A stretch of 64,000 nucleotides of DNA, taken from NCBI GenBank assembly GCA_000349905.1, contig KB722755.1, positions 368,542 through 432,541 of the forward strand, read 5' to 3'. The position numbers were made by a program, and so were the translations under genes. The DNA comes from Volvariella volvacea V23 (taxonomy: Eukaryota > Basidiomycota > Agaricomycetes > Agaricales > Pluteaceae). Position 1 is the stretch's first letter. Each line of letters opens with the position of its first letter. The notes under the pieces are model-generated. The model saw nothing but the letters and a program-made list of their open reading frames with translations, was not told where the DNA came from and made no database searches. Below, piece by piece: positions 11,813 to 22,642 of this stretch.

Positions 11813-13420
11813 CTAGTAACAACATAATTCAAAGCTGCTCAACTTGAATTGCTCATCTGGTCCTGTCACCCTCTCTTCTATCCCTGGAAACTCAACCCTC
11901 CATGAAGCGACCATGGAAGCCGCTTGCCGAGAAGTTGTAACCCGAATAAGATGCACCTTGCATCTCCTTATCGACACACACTCTCCAATAGACATCATCT
12001 GCGCTTCGAAACTAGCCAAATCCAAAACTGTGATTAGGCACTCTATCTCCAATTGCACCAGCTTTGGGATTGCGGTGGCGTAATCAAGCAGGCGTTGCAG
12101 ATTCTGGGAGTTCGGCTCCCAGCTTTCTCGGGCGACAGTGCTAAGGAGCACGAGCTGCTGGAACGCGGATGGTGTGGGCCAAGTTGTGAGATCGAAAGCT
12201 ATGCCCTTCCAACTGCTGATATTGGAACACCGATAACCACTAGCAGTAAAGCGAAGAAAATTAATGGAAGAGGCGTGTCTGGGGAGAACACGTTTGGTAA
12301 AAGTCTCGGAGATAGGGGGATTATCGGTAGGGGGCACATGAATACCGCAATGGAGACTTATCAACCCTTCATAGGACCCGAGGTATTCCATCAGGGCATT
12401 CGAGACGCCATAGTTGACGGACAGGTCGGTGAGTCGTGCACCAGACTCCCTGAGAGCATGCCAGAGAAGGTCCATGTCCAGGGTGGTTGGAGGGCGGAAT
12501 CGTCCGCAATCGATATCCAGTTTCTTGAGGTTCCTTATATTTGGGAGGCGTGGTGCTGGTGCCAAGAGTAATCGTGGGTCGTAAGGTGAATCCGGGAGCA
12601 GCCCCATAATAGAAACGGACTCAAGAGCTACCTCGTCTAGCTCTGCTGGGAAGAGCTCTTCCATATTGCATACCGGAAACGGGGTGTTGCAATCGAGCGA
12701 TATAGAACGGAGAGCTGGTATTCGAGTTACAAGATCACCTAACAACGAGGTGGGTCGATATGGATGAAGACGAATTTGGCTGTCCTCATATGCATCGAGT
12801 CTGAGTTGCTCGACTGATAAGGTCGGTAGGAGAGTTTGATGCATATGTTGTTGTAGCTGAATCCCGTATGGAATTTGCCAGTGCAGGCGAGTAAGCTTGC
12901 CTCCTGTAGTTTTATGGACCGTTTCCAGGAGTGTCTTCGAAAGATGGCGATAAATTGCAATCTGTGGATTAATTTGCATGGTTGTGTCGGCCCAATCAAA
13001 GTCAAGGCAGCGCAGCGACGTATATCTCTGGACCTCGTCCCAGAATGGTGCAAGTTGGTTGGAATAATTGAGAGCGTTCTGAGCTGTTGATCGGCGGAAG
13101 TAGTTGAAGGGGTAGAAAGTGACGATGATGGAAGTAATGGATTGAGCGAAGACCTCCGGAGCAGGGGCGAGGAAGGGTTGGCCAGGCTTTGCATTAAGCT
13201 TACGGGCTTTCAAACGCGTCGCATCTTCTTCTTCTTCTTCAATGACCCATGAGAAATTCAACTCGCAGACTGAATGAGGAGTAAAGACCGCGTTTAGGCG
13301 GCGAGATGTGCTCCGCAAGGCGAGCAACGCTGCTCTTGCTTCAATTGGCGCGTAGGTGTCCTTGATATGAAGGAAGATTTCCGTAGGACAACTCTCGAAT
13401 GGGGAAAGGGGAACCTCCAT
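11813..13420 (-). CDS. F-box-like/LRR-like protein, 'CPNE' family, intact copy B
   Basis: Intronless gene of 535 aa. I chose the ATG at 13420-13418 ('MEVPLSPFESCPTEIF'); the frame is open four codons further upstream but without an ATG. The family N-terminus is present with Thr for Asn (CPTEIF), followed by 'LLALRSTSRRLNAVFTPHSV'. An acidic run of Glu follows at about residues 65-70. The body carries the shared blocks 'LLGDLVTRIPALRSISLDC', 'CNMEELFPAELDEVALESV', 'LWHALRESGARLTDLSVNYG' and 'LMEYLGSYEGL'. It is a predicted SCF substrate adaptor, by inference. It is transcribed divergently from copy C, with 351 bp between the two start codons, so the promoters may be shared. Confidence 0.8.
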   Translation of the reverse strand: MEVPLSPFESCPTEIFLHIKDTYAPIEARAALLALRSTSRRLNAVFTPHSVCELNFSWVIEEEEEDATRLKARKLNAKPGQPFLAPAPEVFAQSITSIIVTFYPFNYFRRSTAQNALNYSNQLAPFWDEVQRYTSLRCLDFDWADTTMQINPQIAIYRHLSKTLLETVHKTTGGKLTRLHWQIPYGIQLQQHMHQTLLPTLSVEQLRLDAYEDSQIRLHPYRPTSLLGDLVTRIPALRSISLDCNTPFPVCNMEELFPAELDEVALESVSIMGLLPDSPYDPRLLLAPAPRLPNIRNLKKLDIDCGRFRPPTTLDMDLLWHALRESGARLTDLSVNYGVSNALMEYLGSYEGLISLHCGIHVPPTDNPPISETFTKRVLPRHASSINFLRFTASGYRCSNISSWKGIAFDLTTWPTPSAFQQLVLLSTVARESWEPNSQNLQRLLDYATAIPKLVQLEIECLITVLDLASFEAQMMSIGECVSIRRCKVHLIRVTTSRQAASMVASWRVEFPGIEERVTGPDEQFKLSSFELCCY

Positions 13421-13771
13421 ATCTGCCACCAAAGCTTCGATGTCGCTGAGAGGTCTCGGGAATCGACAAGATCAGGTACCATAATCAGGGGCAATTGCAG
13501 AAGACGCCACGTATGGCATGTCAGGGCAATTTTTCCATTTTTGAGTGTTCATCTTCGCATCAACTTAACACCACTGAACATCGAAGGGTTTATGGCCTAG
13601 CGGGATTGACCTTTTGAGTGACAACGGGAGAGGCGCGTATGTAGTACGAGAGACACCGGTGTAAAAGACATTGCCTTGTGGTATGATTGGCATAAGGGAC
13701 CAGTTTGTTTGTACATACTTGGTTCTAGTGGCTTAATCAACTCGACCCACCTCACTCAGGCTGCAATCTCC
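13421..13771. promoter_or_regulatory. Shared divergent promoter region of two F-box-like genes
   Basis: The start codons of copy B (13420, minus) and copy C (13772, plus) are head to head with 351 bp between them. No core element could be assigned with confidence. The bidirectional role is inferred from gene arrangement only. Confidence 0.4.
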
Positions 13772-15406
13772 ATGGTGGAGACTGAAAGTCGCCATATTTC
13801 TCCCATCGAACTCTGCCCGAATGAAATCCTATTTCATATCAAAGAACATATCCACTCCACGCCTCGCGAGCAGGAGGCTCGACAACATATGCTCGCCTTA
13901 CGTCTCACATCTCGCCGACTGAATGCCGTTTTCACTCAATTTACCATAACCCATCGGTACTTTGCATGGTCCATCGAGGAACAACACGACGGCTTTCCAG
14001 ATCTTCATGTCTGGGAATCCAGGTCAAACAAGGACGGCCTCCTTGCGCCAGTTCCGGATGTGTTCATTCCGTATATTTCGTCAATCGATGTGCACTTCGA
14101 TGTCGAGTGGGACTACGCATCACAAATCCCGGAACAGATAGCTTCCCAGTTTTCTCCTTTTTGGGATGAGTTACTCAGATACAGGTCCTTGAACTCCATC
14201 AGCGTTTCTTGGGATGATGGATGGTCATCGGGCGGTTTTCATGATCAAACAGATCTATACTACTGTCTTGCAGCACGACTTTGGGAATCGGTCCATCGGG
14301 TTACGAGTGGTCGCCTTTCCTCATTCACTTGGTCATATCCCTACGGAGAACACATCACGGCACCAATAGCTTATCATTCCCCGCCGTTTAGAGGTGCCGA
14401 TGTAATCTACCTTGAAATCTGGGACGCGCCCGCCAAAGGCCATCTACGTCATTCGTTATTGGGCGATTTTCTCCTTCAAAATCCCACCGTCCGTTCTTTG
14501 TCCCTTGTATGCGATACGCTCGTCGGGCCACTCTGCAGATGGGAGGAACTATTTCCTGTGAAGCTCGACGAGCTAGCTCTTGAGACACTTTTTGTTCAAG
14601 GAATGCTTCCCGACTCGCCACCTAACTTGCACGATGCCTCCATAGGCCATCCTATCATCAAAAATCTGCAGAAGATTGTATTCAGTATTGATCACATGCT
14701 GCTGAGCCGACAGCCTGTAGCAATAAAGAATTCGCCAAATTTGAATTCATTCTGGCTCAAGCTCAGAGAAAGTGGAGCTCATCTGACCGAATTGGATCTT
14801 TTTTATGGCATCTCGGAAGCTCTTATGCGCTATCTTGCATCGTATCAAGGCCTCAAGCACCTCAGATTCGATGTCTCCGCCCTTCCTCTCACTATGTCTC
14901 CTTTATCGACCACCTTCTCTGGGACTGTTCTTCCACAACACGCTTCCTCACTTACATATATATCCCTCAGCTGCTATGGTCGTCGACTTTTTACGGGCTG
15001 GGAGTGTATGGCGATAGATCCGACGACATGGCCTAAACCATCCACATTCTGTCACCTCACAGATCTCTCGGTCATCACCCCAAAGGGGTGGAATCTGGAT
15101 ATTACAAGCTTTCAGACTTTAATTGACTACGTTTCGGAAATCCCCAACCTTCGGAAGTTCTACGTAATGTGGTCGAGCAGGTTGGGTGCTAATATGGGGT
15201 CATTTGACCTAGATATTAAAAGCATCGGGAAGGAGGCATTTATCAACCGATGTAGCATGGCATTGTTCAGGGTGTCCGTTTACGGGACAGGCCGTTTTGC
15301 TCCTTGGCATGGTGTACAATGGAATTTCACCTTCCCACCGGCACCTGTACTGATGGAGAACCGGACGGAACGCTTTCCAATGAGTAGCTTCAGGAGTGCA
15401 CAATAA
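13772..15406 (+). CDS. F-box-like/LRR-like protein, 'CPNE' family, intact copy C
   Basis: Intronless gene of 544 aa from the ATG at 13772 (MVETESRHISPIELCPNEIL). The frame is open 32 codons further upstream, but family alignment favours this start. The F-box-like N-terminus includes 'MLALRLTSRRLNAVFTQFTI'. The body has the recurrent blocks 'LLGDFLLQNPTVRSLSLVCD', 'CRWEELFPVKLDELALETL', 'ISEALMRYLASYQGL', 'MAIDPTTWPKPSTF', and a C-terminal Trp...FPP region ending in 'RFPMSSFRSAQ'. No key family segment is missing. The role as substrate receptor of an SCF ubiquitin ligase is inferred from the fold; the target is unknown. Confidence 0.8.
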   Translation: MVETESRHISPIELCPNEILFHIKEHIHSTPREQEARQHMLALRLTSRRLNAVFTQFTITHRYFAWSIEEQHDGFPDLHVWESRSNKDGLLAPVPDVFIPYISSIDVHFDVEWDYASQIPEQIASQFSPFWDELLRYRSLNSISVSWDDGWSSGGFHDQTDLYYCLAARLWESVHRVTSGRLSSFTWSYPYGEHITAPIAYHSPPFRGADVIYLEIWDAPAKGHLRHSLLGDFLLQNPTVRSLSLVCDTLVGPLCRWEELFPVKLDELALETLFVQGMLPDSPPNLHDASIGHPIIKNLQKIVFSIDHMLLSRQPVAIKNSPNLNSFWLKLRESGAHLTELDLFYGISEALMRYLASYQGLKHLRFDVSALPLTMSPLSTTFSGTVLPQHASSLTYISLSCYGRRLFTGWECMAIDPTTWPKPSTFCHLTDLSVITPKGWNLDITSFQTLIDYVSEIPNLRKFYVMWSSRLGANMGSFDLDIKSIGKEAFINRCSMALFRVSVYGTGRFAPWHGVQWNFTFPPAPVLMENRTERFPMSSFRSAQ

Positions 15407-16019
15407 TTTACAGGAGACTTACTCGTACTTGGCTAGTAGGATGTACGTTTATTTAAATATCGGTTATTCGTTTATAGACTAAAGCTTGCTGGAAGCGTCG
15501 CAGTGGGCTGATGGATGTGTGACAGGTGTGACAAATTGTTAGCTAGGCGCCCATCGAGGTTGAAATTAAACCACGATTATCACATTACCTTATGACCCCG
15601 CTCCACTTGCAGCCACGCCTTTTACGAGGAATATCATCACGAAGGATCGACGGCTAGGTTGTGCTTACGAAGACACTACAAAATCAAGCGATAATCTCGG
15701 CTTTGGGGCAGCGACATTTAGACGGCATTCACAGTTAGACCGACGGCCTCATCAGTCAAGCCACGGTGCTCGCGGCCTCAGCGGCATAATGAGCAACCAG
15801 CACGAACCAGAATTGGACTAGTAGGGCACAGTCGCTACGGTTGTTAGCTCCACTCAATGATACCAAGTACAATGTTCATCGAAGACGTCCAGGAACCAAA
15901 CGGATCGAAGCAGACGCCAATTCCCATGCTTAGGAAACCAGTTACGCTACGTCTTCAAATCTTGAGCCTTAAATGCCAGCATTCTCCTTGGCCAATTTCA
16001 ACGCATCCCCCCTCCTGAT
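15407..16019. other. Intergenic upstream of FAD oxidoreductase gene
   Basis: About 610 bp containing the 3' end of copy C and the promoter of the oxidoreductase gene. No repeat, RNA gene or coding frame is supported. Confidence 0.5.
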
Positions 16020-17962
16020 ATGAAGTCAATCGCCGCATGGGGTACATTGCTCGAGTTCGCTGTGCTCGCCGCATCATTTTCTTCTGCTTTGGCGGATGGA
16101 CCTGCTGGTGCCACCTCGACATGCAATCGCTTAGCTGGCGAACTTGGAACGGCCGTAGTCGTCACCTCGGGCGATGACTACAACAATGCATCTGCCGACA
16201 CGTGGAGTCTTTTCAATGCTGAAGCACGACCCTCCTGCGTCGTTCTACCACGAAATGCAAATCATGTTCAAGTCGCAATGCAAGCCATCTATGAAGACAA
16301 AGTGCGATATGCAGTTCAGGCAGGAAGCCACAGTGCAATGAGGGGTTGGAATAAGTGAGTTTTTTCCTTTCATTTTCCATTACGGATAGGATTAAGGCAG
16401 TTTTTATTAGCGTAAATTGTGGTGTTCTCATCTCCTTCGATTATATGAAGGAGGTTTCCTACAATTCAGCCAGGGATACGGTCACCCTACAACCCGGGAT
16501 ACACTGGGGAGAAGCAATTACAGCTCTGGAGCCGTATGGAATTACGGTTATGGGTGGTCGATTGGGGTGAGTCTAGGCTAAATGAATTCCATATATAGTG
16601 GTTATTCACCTGCTCTTGGCCCTAGGGACGTTGGGACAGGATTATTGCTTGGAGGAGGGCTAAGCTATCTTTCGCCCGCCCATGGATTCTCTTCTGACGC
16701 ATACATCGAACTTGACGTGGTATTGGTCGATGGGACGCTTGTTACGGCTACGGCAACAAATCAATACTCCGATCTTTTCCGTGCATTGAAGGGTGGTGCG
16801 AACAGATTCGGAATTGTTACCCGATATGAAGTCACTGCCATCGAGATCGGGTCTTCAGGCTCGAAGAATTGGTATGGTGGACTGATTGCAGTAAGTGTCT
16901 TGGTGTACTGTCAAGCATTATACATGGACTCACAATCGAGTGTCTACACATAGTTTGCCGACGACGCTGCTCCGGCTCTACTGGAAGCTACAGCGAAGTA
17001 TGTCCGAGAAGTCAATGACCCTAATGCAGGTATGTCTATCTATCGTAGAATGAGACAATTCTAAAGAGAAGTTCAGCTCTTCTTGTCGTTCTTGGATACC
17101 AAGTCATCAATGGGGAGCTTTTCCCAGCACATGCGATCACGCCAATCTACCGCGGCCCCAGTCTTCCTACCGATGTTTTCGGGGACTTCCTTTCCATACC
17201 ATCTGTCTTCCAACAAGTTGGTCCCCTTGATTACTCCGAAGTTGCTTCCATCCTGGGTGCGGGCGCAGACCGTGGCACAGGTCAGCTATTTGGTGCATCT
17301 GCCTTCACTGGCGACAATGTAACCCGATACCACTCTGCTTTTACCCACTGGCAAAACTTTACTCAAACTTTCAAAGACGAATTGTCCGGAGTCGTGTTGG
17401 CGTTCACCCCAGTTGCCGATTCCCAAATTCTTGCGGGAAGGGCGAGGGGAGGGAACGTTATTGACCCACCGTTGGGTGGTTATGCTGCTGTACAATTCCA
17501 CACTCAGCACCTTCCAGGAGTTACAGTGGTGTCGCCTGAACTCGAATTGGGTCGTAAACTCTATCTTAGCCAGTGAGTATTAAGCATCTCTTAACGACCA
17601 TCATTCACTCTTCTATCCCTGCCATTCCTCCATCCATCTGCTACGCACAAGAATTCCTCTCCTGTTTACTTTTAACCGTCGATTTTGCTATGCCGTCACT
17701 CACATCATTCAATTTAATTTAGGATCCCTCGTTCACCGGGACTTCCGCTTTACATAAACGAATGCGACGCTTCGCAAGACGTATTCTCCACTTATGGGCA
17801 ATATGAGTTCCTCAAACAGACGTATAAGAAGTACGATCCCACCAGGTGCGTTCCATCGAGGTGGCCGTAATGACGAGCCTTTGTATTCTTCCTTCGCAAT
17901 TGAATTGACACGCATGCTTTAGGTTTAATGTTCGATTTACCGACGGCCCACGAGGTTTGTGA
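16020..17962 (+). CDS. Secreted FAD-linked oxidoreductase (berberine-bridge-enzyme-like)
   Basis: Seven exons in phase: 16020-16354, 16411-16566, 16626-16890, 16954-17029, 17077-17572, 17723-17845, 17923-17962 (496 aa). Residues 1-25 form a signal peptide ending in Ala-Leu-Ala. A FAD-binding type-4 (PCMH) domain follows: 'CVVLPRNANHVQVAMQAI', then 'VQAGSHSAMRGWN', whose His is in the place used for covalent FAD attachment, and the glycine-rich 'DVGTGLLLGGGLSYLS'. The second covalent Cys of true berberine bridge enzymes is not seen in 'GGRLGDVGTG', so I expect single-site flavinylation. These enzymes oxidise sugars or secondary metabolites with O2; the substrate here cannot be inferred. The C-terminus is a short, weak version of the usual BBE tail, but no disruption is visible. 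Confidence 0.85.
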
Positions 17963-18718
17963 TTGAGTAATGATCTAGGCATTCGTTCGACATTCCCGTC
18001 TTCTTTCCCTTTGGCTTGGTTGGAAATTAATGCATAATGGATGGATGGAAGCATTGTTCACGCATTCGTGTACGATCTTACTCAACAGGATATACTCTAT
18101 TAGGCAGTCATGGAGAAGACTGGTTCTTCTGCCGTGGGATGCCTATACAAAGTCGTAACACTCTATATCTGTCAATTTATTTCGTTATCACGCTGAGTAT
18201 CCCTTGAGCTGCTGTCATCAATAACTAATAAGGACTTTTGTGGCGCCATGGCATCATTTTTCTTTGTCCCTTTGCCGTCGTACGATACAACTTTCCCTGC
18301 GGACTTGTTTCCGAGGAGCTTGGATGCCTAACTCTTCATCACGGGGAGTAGTTTGCATGCGACTGAGAACCGATTATTTGCCTTGACGTTGTATTTGAGA
18401 AATATTATTGAGGTGAAGTTAGCTGCGGTCGGATGCAAAAGAGAGGAAATATCAACTTCTCGTCTCTCGCCTGTAGATTCGAGCGAGCAACGCAAAGAGC
18501 AAGCAGGGAATAAATGAGTCAGACTGGCACCAGCTTCTGGTGGTGATTGTGTCCCGACCACCCCCTCGCTATTAGGTCAAGTAGTAACACCTGTGTGGTG
18601 TAAGCAGCAGTGCACTCAAGGGTACTACCTTCTTTGGATATCGGGCATCCCGGAGATGGCGCTGATATGACACTGGTACCAATAATACCTCAGTAGATTT
18701 GCACACTCTACAACTACG
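17963..18718. other. Intergenic, no recognised gene
   Basis: About 750 bp between the oxidoreductase stop and the F-box pseudogene. Short frames exist on both strands but none resembles a known domain. Confidence 0.5.
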
Positions 18719-20344
18719 ATGCCCTACAGTGGGTGCAATCGTCTCTCGCATTTCGAGCGCTGTCCTAATGAGGTCCTCTTCAGGATTGAAGAACAACTTC
18801 GCATTATCACGGACTCATGGCAGTTGGCGGGGGGCGAGGTGGGGGGTGCATATATATTCGCATTGCGCCTCACAAGCCGCCGTCTGCAATCTTTTTTCAC
18901 TCAGTTCGCCATTACCAGCCTCGATCTCATTTGATCCGTTAAGTGGCCTATGAAGGGGGGAGCCCCTAGTCTACATTTTGGCCGTCGTGGATCCACGAAT
19001 CATCCATTCCAGGCTTCAGATGTCTTTGTCCCGTTCATCGCATCTATCGACATATCGTTCTACTCTGACAAGAATAAGCCTCCAGCATATGACCCGCATG
19101 AAATTGCAGATCATCTTTCGCCTCTGTGGAATGGAATCAATCGATATAGATCTCTCACATCTGTATCCGTGTTTTGGCCCTCTCATTGTGGATGGGAAGA
19201 AAACGAGATGCTATACAAATGCCTCACAACTCAGCTTGGACGAGCTATATACCAAGCCACAGCGGGACAACTCTCTAGGTCCAGTTGTTTGACGTCTGTA
19301 GAGCTCCAGGTCCTCAACCCCATTAGCAGAGTCCTCCAGCTATTTTCCAGCTTGGAGGAACTGAGTCTTCACCTCGAAAATACTGGTTCTGAGCCCCCTC
19401 AACTTACATCACTTTTTGGTGGTATAGTCCTTCGCAACCCAGGTCTTCGGTCTCTGCGCATCGAGTGCGATTTCTCGTATCCGCTCTGCGCAGTGGAGGA
19501 CTTGCTCCCACCCGGCCTCGAAGCCACAGCTCTTGAAACAATTTTCATCCGCGGAGCACTCTTCAATAACGCGATTGCGAGCTCACTATCATCACTCTGC
19601 AGTCCCATGATGAAAAATCTAAGGTATCTCAATATCCACTTTGGTGGTCAGCCTCCCCCAGACGCAGTGAACCTGGACCAACTCTGGCATACGCTCAAGT
19701 CGTCAGGTGCACGCCTTCTTGAATTGTCGCTGGACTACGGCACCTCGGATGCACTTGTGGAGTATCTCTCCTCGTTTGATGGCTTGAGGTTGGGACGCTT
19801 TAAAATTCGTGTTCCTTCAAACGGAAACCCTTTTCAAACCCATTCATTCGCTGAAGCCATTCGTCGTCATGCACCTTCGCTGACTGAGTTGATGATCTCC
19901 CCGGGAAATCAACAAAAAACGGCCAGCAGATGTAGGCGAGATATGACCCTAGATCCTATTGCATGGCCACAACCCTCATCGTTCCTGCAATTAACTTCCG
20001 TTTACATCACCACACAACCGCACTGGGAATTGAACACAGAGAATCTTTAATCCGTACTGGATTATACCTCAGAGATGCCAAAGCTCCGTTTTCTTGATAT
20101 CAACTGGTTCCATAGGGTTGAAGCGGGCTTTGAGCCTCTTATAGAGAATATGGGAGAAAAGGTGTTCATAAAGAGGTCTGATTTGGGGAGCGTACAGCTC
20201 TTGGTCTCTGCAAATGCTGATGCGGGATCGTGCGCGACGTGGAAGATACTCTTTCCGCCTTCGGAGGGAAAGAATGACGCAAAAAGTCTATTTCCATTGA
20301 GCGAGTTTCGCTTCTGCTTTAACTATTGGGACGACTTTGACTAG
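18719..20344 (+). pseudogene. F-box-like 'CPNE' family copy D, two in-frame stops
   Basis: One reading frame runs from the ATG at 18719 to the normal family end at 20344 and is broken by only two stops: TGA at 18932-18934 (just after 'FFTQFAITSLDLI') and TAA at 20048-20050. The TAA lies in 'ENL-stop-SVLDYTSEMP', where sister copies have Gln, so a single C-to-T change in CAA explains it. Between the stops the body is complete, including 'LWHTLKSSGARLLELSLDYG' and 'DALVEYLSSFDGL'. The N-terminal box reads 'LSHFERCPNEVLF'. There is no frameshift. It is either a recent pseudogene or, less likely, a truncated functional protein starting after the first stop. Confidence 0.8.
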
Positions 20345-20927
20345 TGGGTTATTTGACACCAATTGCATGCGGTACATGTGCACACTCGATACATTGCCTC
20401 TTTTACGATATTTTCCCTCTATCTGCGAATATTGTCTACCTTCCATTGACTTTTCCAAATCCTCCGCTGTCATCGACTGGTCTTAGTATTAGGCTTGCTA
20501 GGTTGTACGAATCACCAATTCTGCTCCAGATCTAGGCAATGCATTTACCACTCGACCACATGGATTTACTCCACTAGTTCTGAACGGAGGCGTAGTCCGA
20601 GTGGTACCCGTTCACAAAGTCATAATATAAGGGGGATTCGCACCACCAGTGCATTTACACCGTGCACAAAAGGATCAATTGCAAGACAATGCACGGTATA
20701 TAGCTCATGAGAGACGCAAAACAAGAGTGGACCTTTTAATTTTTCGTAGCCTATGGCTCCACCAGAATTCTTTCTTGATATCTGAGAGGATCTCATTTAG
20801 GCAACGCCCATGCGGAGACAAAATTGGAAAATTCACTCAGAGACAGGCCTTCAGAAAATATACTTATTTTCGTTAATGAAGGATTTCATAGACATTGAAA
20901 TACAAATACACCAATACCACACATTGC
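20345..20927. other. Intergenic with two tRNA-like promoter motifs
   Basis: Gap between copy D and the stop of copy E. It contains two head-to-head segments that resemble tRNA A and B boxes. On the minus strand (about 20500-20562) TGGTCGAGTGG is followed by GATTCGTAC. On the plus strand (about 20593-20648) TAGTCCGAGTGG is followed by GGATTCGCACC. Neither folds into a convincing cloverleaf by hand, so I do not call tRNA genes. Decayed tRNAs or tRNA-derived SINE heads are possible. Confidence 0.35.
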
Positions 20928-22547
20928 CTAATCTTGACAAGTGAGCTCGAAACTGGTCAATGGAAAGCGCACTCCTTCTATCGTCAACCCCTCATCGGCA
21001 GGGGGAAACTGTACCTCCCATACTGCACTCAAATCAGTACCTGGTACGGAGATTGAGAGCAATTTCAATGCGCCCCTCTTGGCAAATACGGACTCCCCTA
21101 ATAGTTCAACGTGATCAGTGAACATAACCACAGGTATCCCTAGTGTGGTCCACGCGATATCGAATCGCTGAAGTTTTGGTATTTCTAGGGCATAGTCAAG
21201 CAAGTTCTGCAACGTTGGTGCCTGAAGCTCCCAGGCTTCGGGAGTGAGCACATCTAGAGTACCGAGGCCTCTGAATGCCGATGGAATGGGCCACGTCGCG
21301 AAATTAATGGTGAGAGAGTGCCAGCTTTCCTGAGAGTGGAAGTCAGAAGAACTGATGTGAAGCGAATTTAGGGAAGGCGCGTGTCGTGGTAAAACAGCCT
21401 TTGCAAACGAATTAGATGTCATGGGGATGTCGACATAGGATTGATGTCCAAGATCGATCCGAATAATCTCCAACCCCTGATACGAGGCGAGATACTCGAT
21501 TAGCAGTTCTGAGAGACCGTAATTGAGGCAAAGATGCGTGAGTCGTGCCCTGCTCTGCTTGAGAATAAGCCAAAGCGGGTCCAGGTCTACCTTAGAGCCA
21601 GGACTGCCGCAAATAATGAGGTTTTGAAGGGCCTTCATGAGGGGAATTTTCCGGAGAGGAGGGTTGATTGACGGCAACATATGAATATCCGAAGGTGCAC
21701 TGGGAAGAACTCCACGAATGGAGAGTGTCTCAACTGCCAGTTCTTCCAGTTCGTGAGGGAACAAATCCTCCCAATTGCAAAGTCGATCGGGGAAATCGCA
21801 CGTCAGCCTAATAGAGCGGAGACCCGGATTCCAACGAATGAGGTCTCCAGGTAATGAAGGAAGTGAAGTCATCGGTGCTATATTTTGTGCGTTCAAGCAC
21901 GATAAGTGAAGTTCTTGCAATCCCCGAAACTCTGGAACGAGTTGCGATTGTGGAATTTTTAAGTAAAGTCCAAACGGATACGTCCATTCGAATAGAGCAA
22001 GCTGACCACCTGTGACTTGATGAACTGTCTGCAGGAGTTTCTGCGCGAGAGATTGATAGATTTTCCCGTGTCGATCTGCTTTTGTCCACGTTCCGGACCA
22101 GTAAACTCGGATCGAAGTTAACGACCTAAGTCTCATTATTTCGCTCCAAGCAGGAGATAGTTGTTTGGAGATATCTTCTAGATCCAAAATTTGGAATATC
22201 CGTTTGGATTGAGCTGCAAGGGAGACGCGAACAGTGGCAATCGAGTTCACAAAAACTTCTGGTGTGGGCGTTATCAGAGCAGCCTGAGATTGACCCGTCG
22301 TCGACTTTGCATTGACGACTCTCAGTTTTCCAGTTCCGCTTTCACCTCGTTGCTCGATGATCTTCCATGAGAAGATGACCTCGTTGATAGCGAATCGGGT
22401 AAAAATCACGTTTAAACGGCGACTTGTTAGGCGTAGTGCGAAGATCTGTTGCTTATAATTGCATGGAATGCAGTGCAACTGCTCCTCTATTTGGAGCAGT
22501 ATCTCGTTGGGAAGGAGTTCTAAAGTGGGGGGTTGTGGTATAATCAT
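20928..22547 (-). CDS. F-box-like/LRR-like protein, 'CPNE' family, intact copy E
   Basis: Intronless, 539 aa, ATG at 22547-22545. The N-terminal box has drifted to 'LELLPNEILLQIEEQL', which is closer to a classical F-box (Leu-Pro-x-Glu-Ile-Leu), followed by 'IFALRLTSRRLNVIFTRFAI'. Shared body blocks are 'LPGDLIRWNPGLRSIRLTCD', 'CNWEDLFPHELEELAVETL', 'LSELLIEYLASYQGL' and 'TINFATWPIPSAF', ending in a Trp...FPP...F region. It is a predicted SCF adaptor by inference. It is divergent from copy F with only 95 bp between the start codons. Confidence 0.8.
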   Translation of the reverse strand: MIIPQPPTLELLPNEILLQIEEQLHCIPCNYKQQIFALRLTSRRLNVIFTRFAINEVIFSWKIIEQRGESGTGKLRVVNAKSTTGQSQAALITPTPEVFVNSIATVRVSLAAQSKRIFQILDLEDISKQLSPAWSEIMRLRSLTSIRVYWSGTWTKADRHGKIYQSLAQKLLQTVHQVTGGQLALFEWTYPFGLYLKIPQSQLVPEFRGLQELHLSCLNAQNIAPMTSLPSLPGDLIRWNPGLRSIRLTCDFPDRLCNWEDLFPHELEELAVETLSIRGVLPSAPSDIHMLPSINPPLRKIPLMKALQNLIICGSPGSKVDLDPLWLILKQSRARLTHLCLNYGLSELLIEYLASYQGLEIIRIDLGHQSYVDIPMTSNSFAKAVLPRHAPSLNSLHISSSDFHSQESWHSLTINFATWPIPSAFRGLGTLDVLTPEAWELQAPTLQNLLDYALEIPKLQRFDIAWTTLGIPVVMFTDHVELLGESVFAKRGALKLLSISVPGTDLSAVWEVQFPPADEGLTIEGVRFPLTSFELTCQD

Positions 22548-22642
22548 GATGCATCCCTCTCCGAATTCCCCGGTTGAAGGAATGTCACAGCGCCCTCTAG
22601 GTCACGCAGTCACAATTTGACCTCGCTGTACCTACAGCCACT
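22548..22642. promoter_or_regulatory. 95-bp divergent intergenic region between copies E and F
   Basis: The ATGs of two family members lie 95 bp apart, head to head. Any promoter for either gene must be within this segment or overlap the opposite coding region. No element was assigned. Confidence 0.45.

Noticed and set aside
16582..16953. Treating the oxidoreductase frames as separate short genes
   Set aside because: Seven phase-consistent exons join into one full-length FAD-binding protein with a signal peptide.
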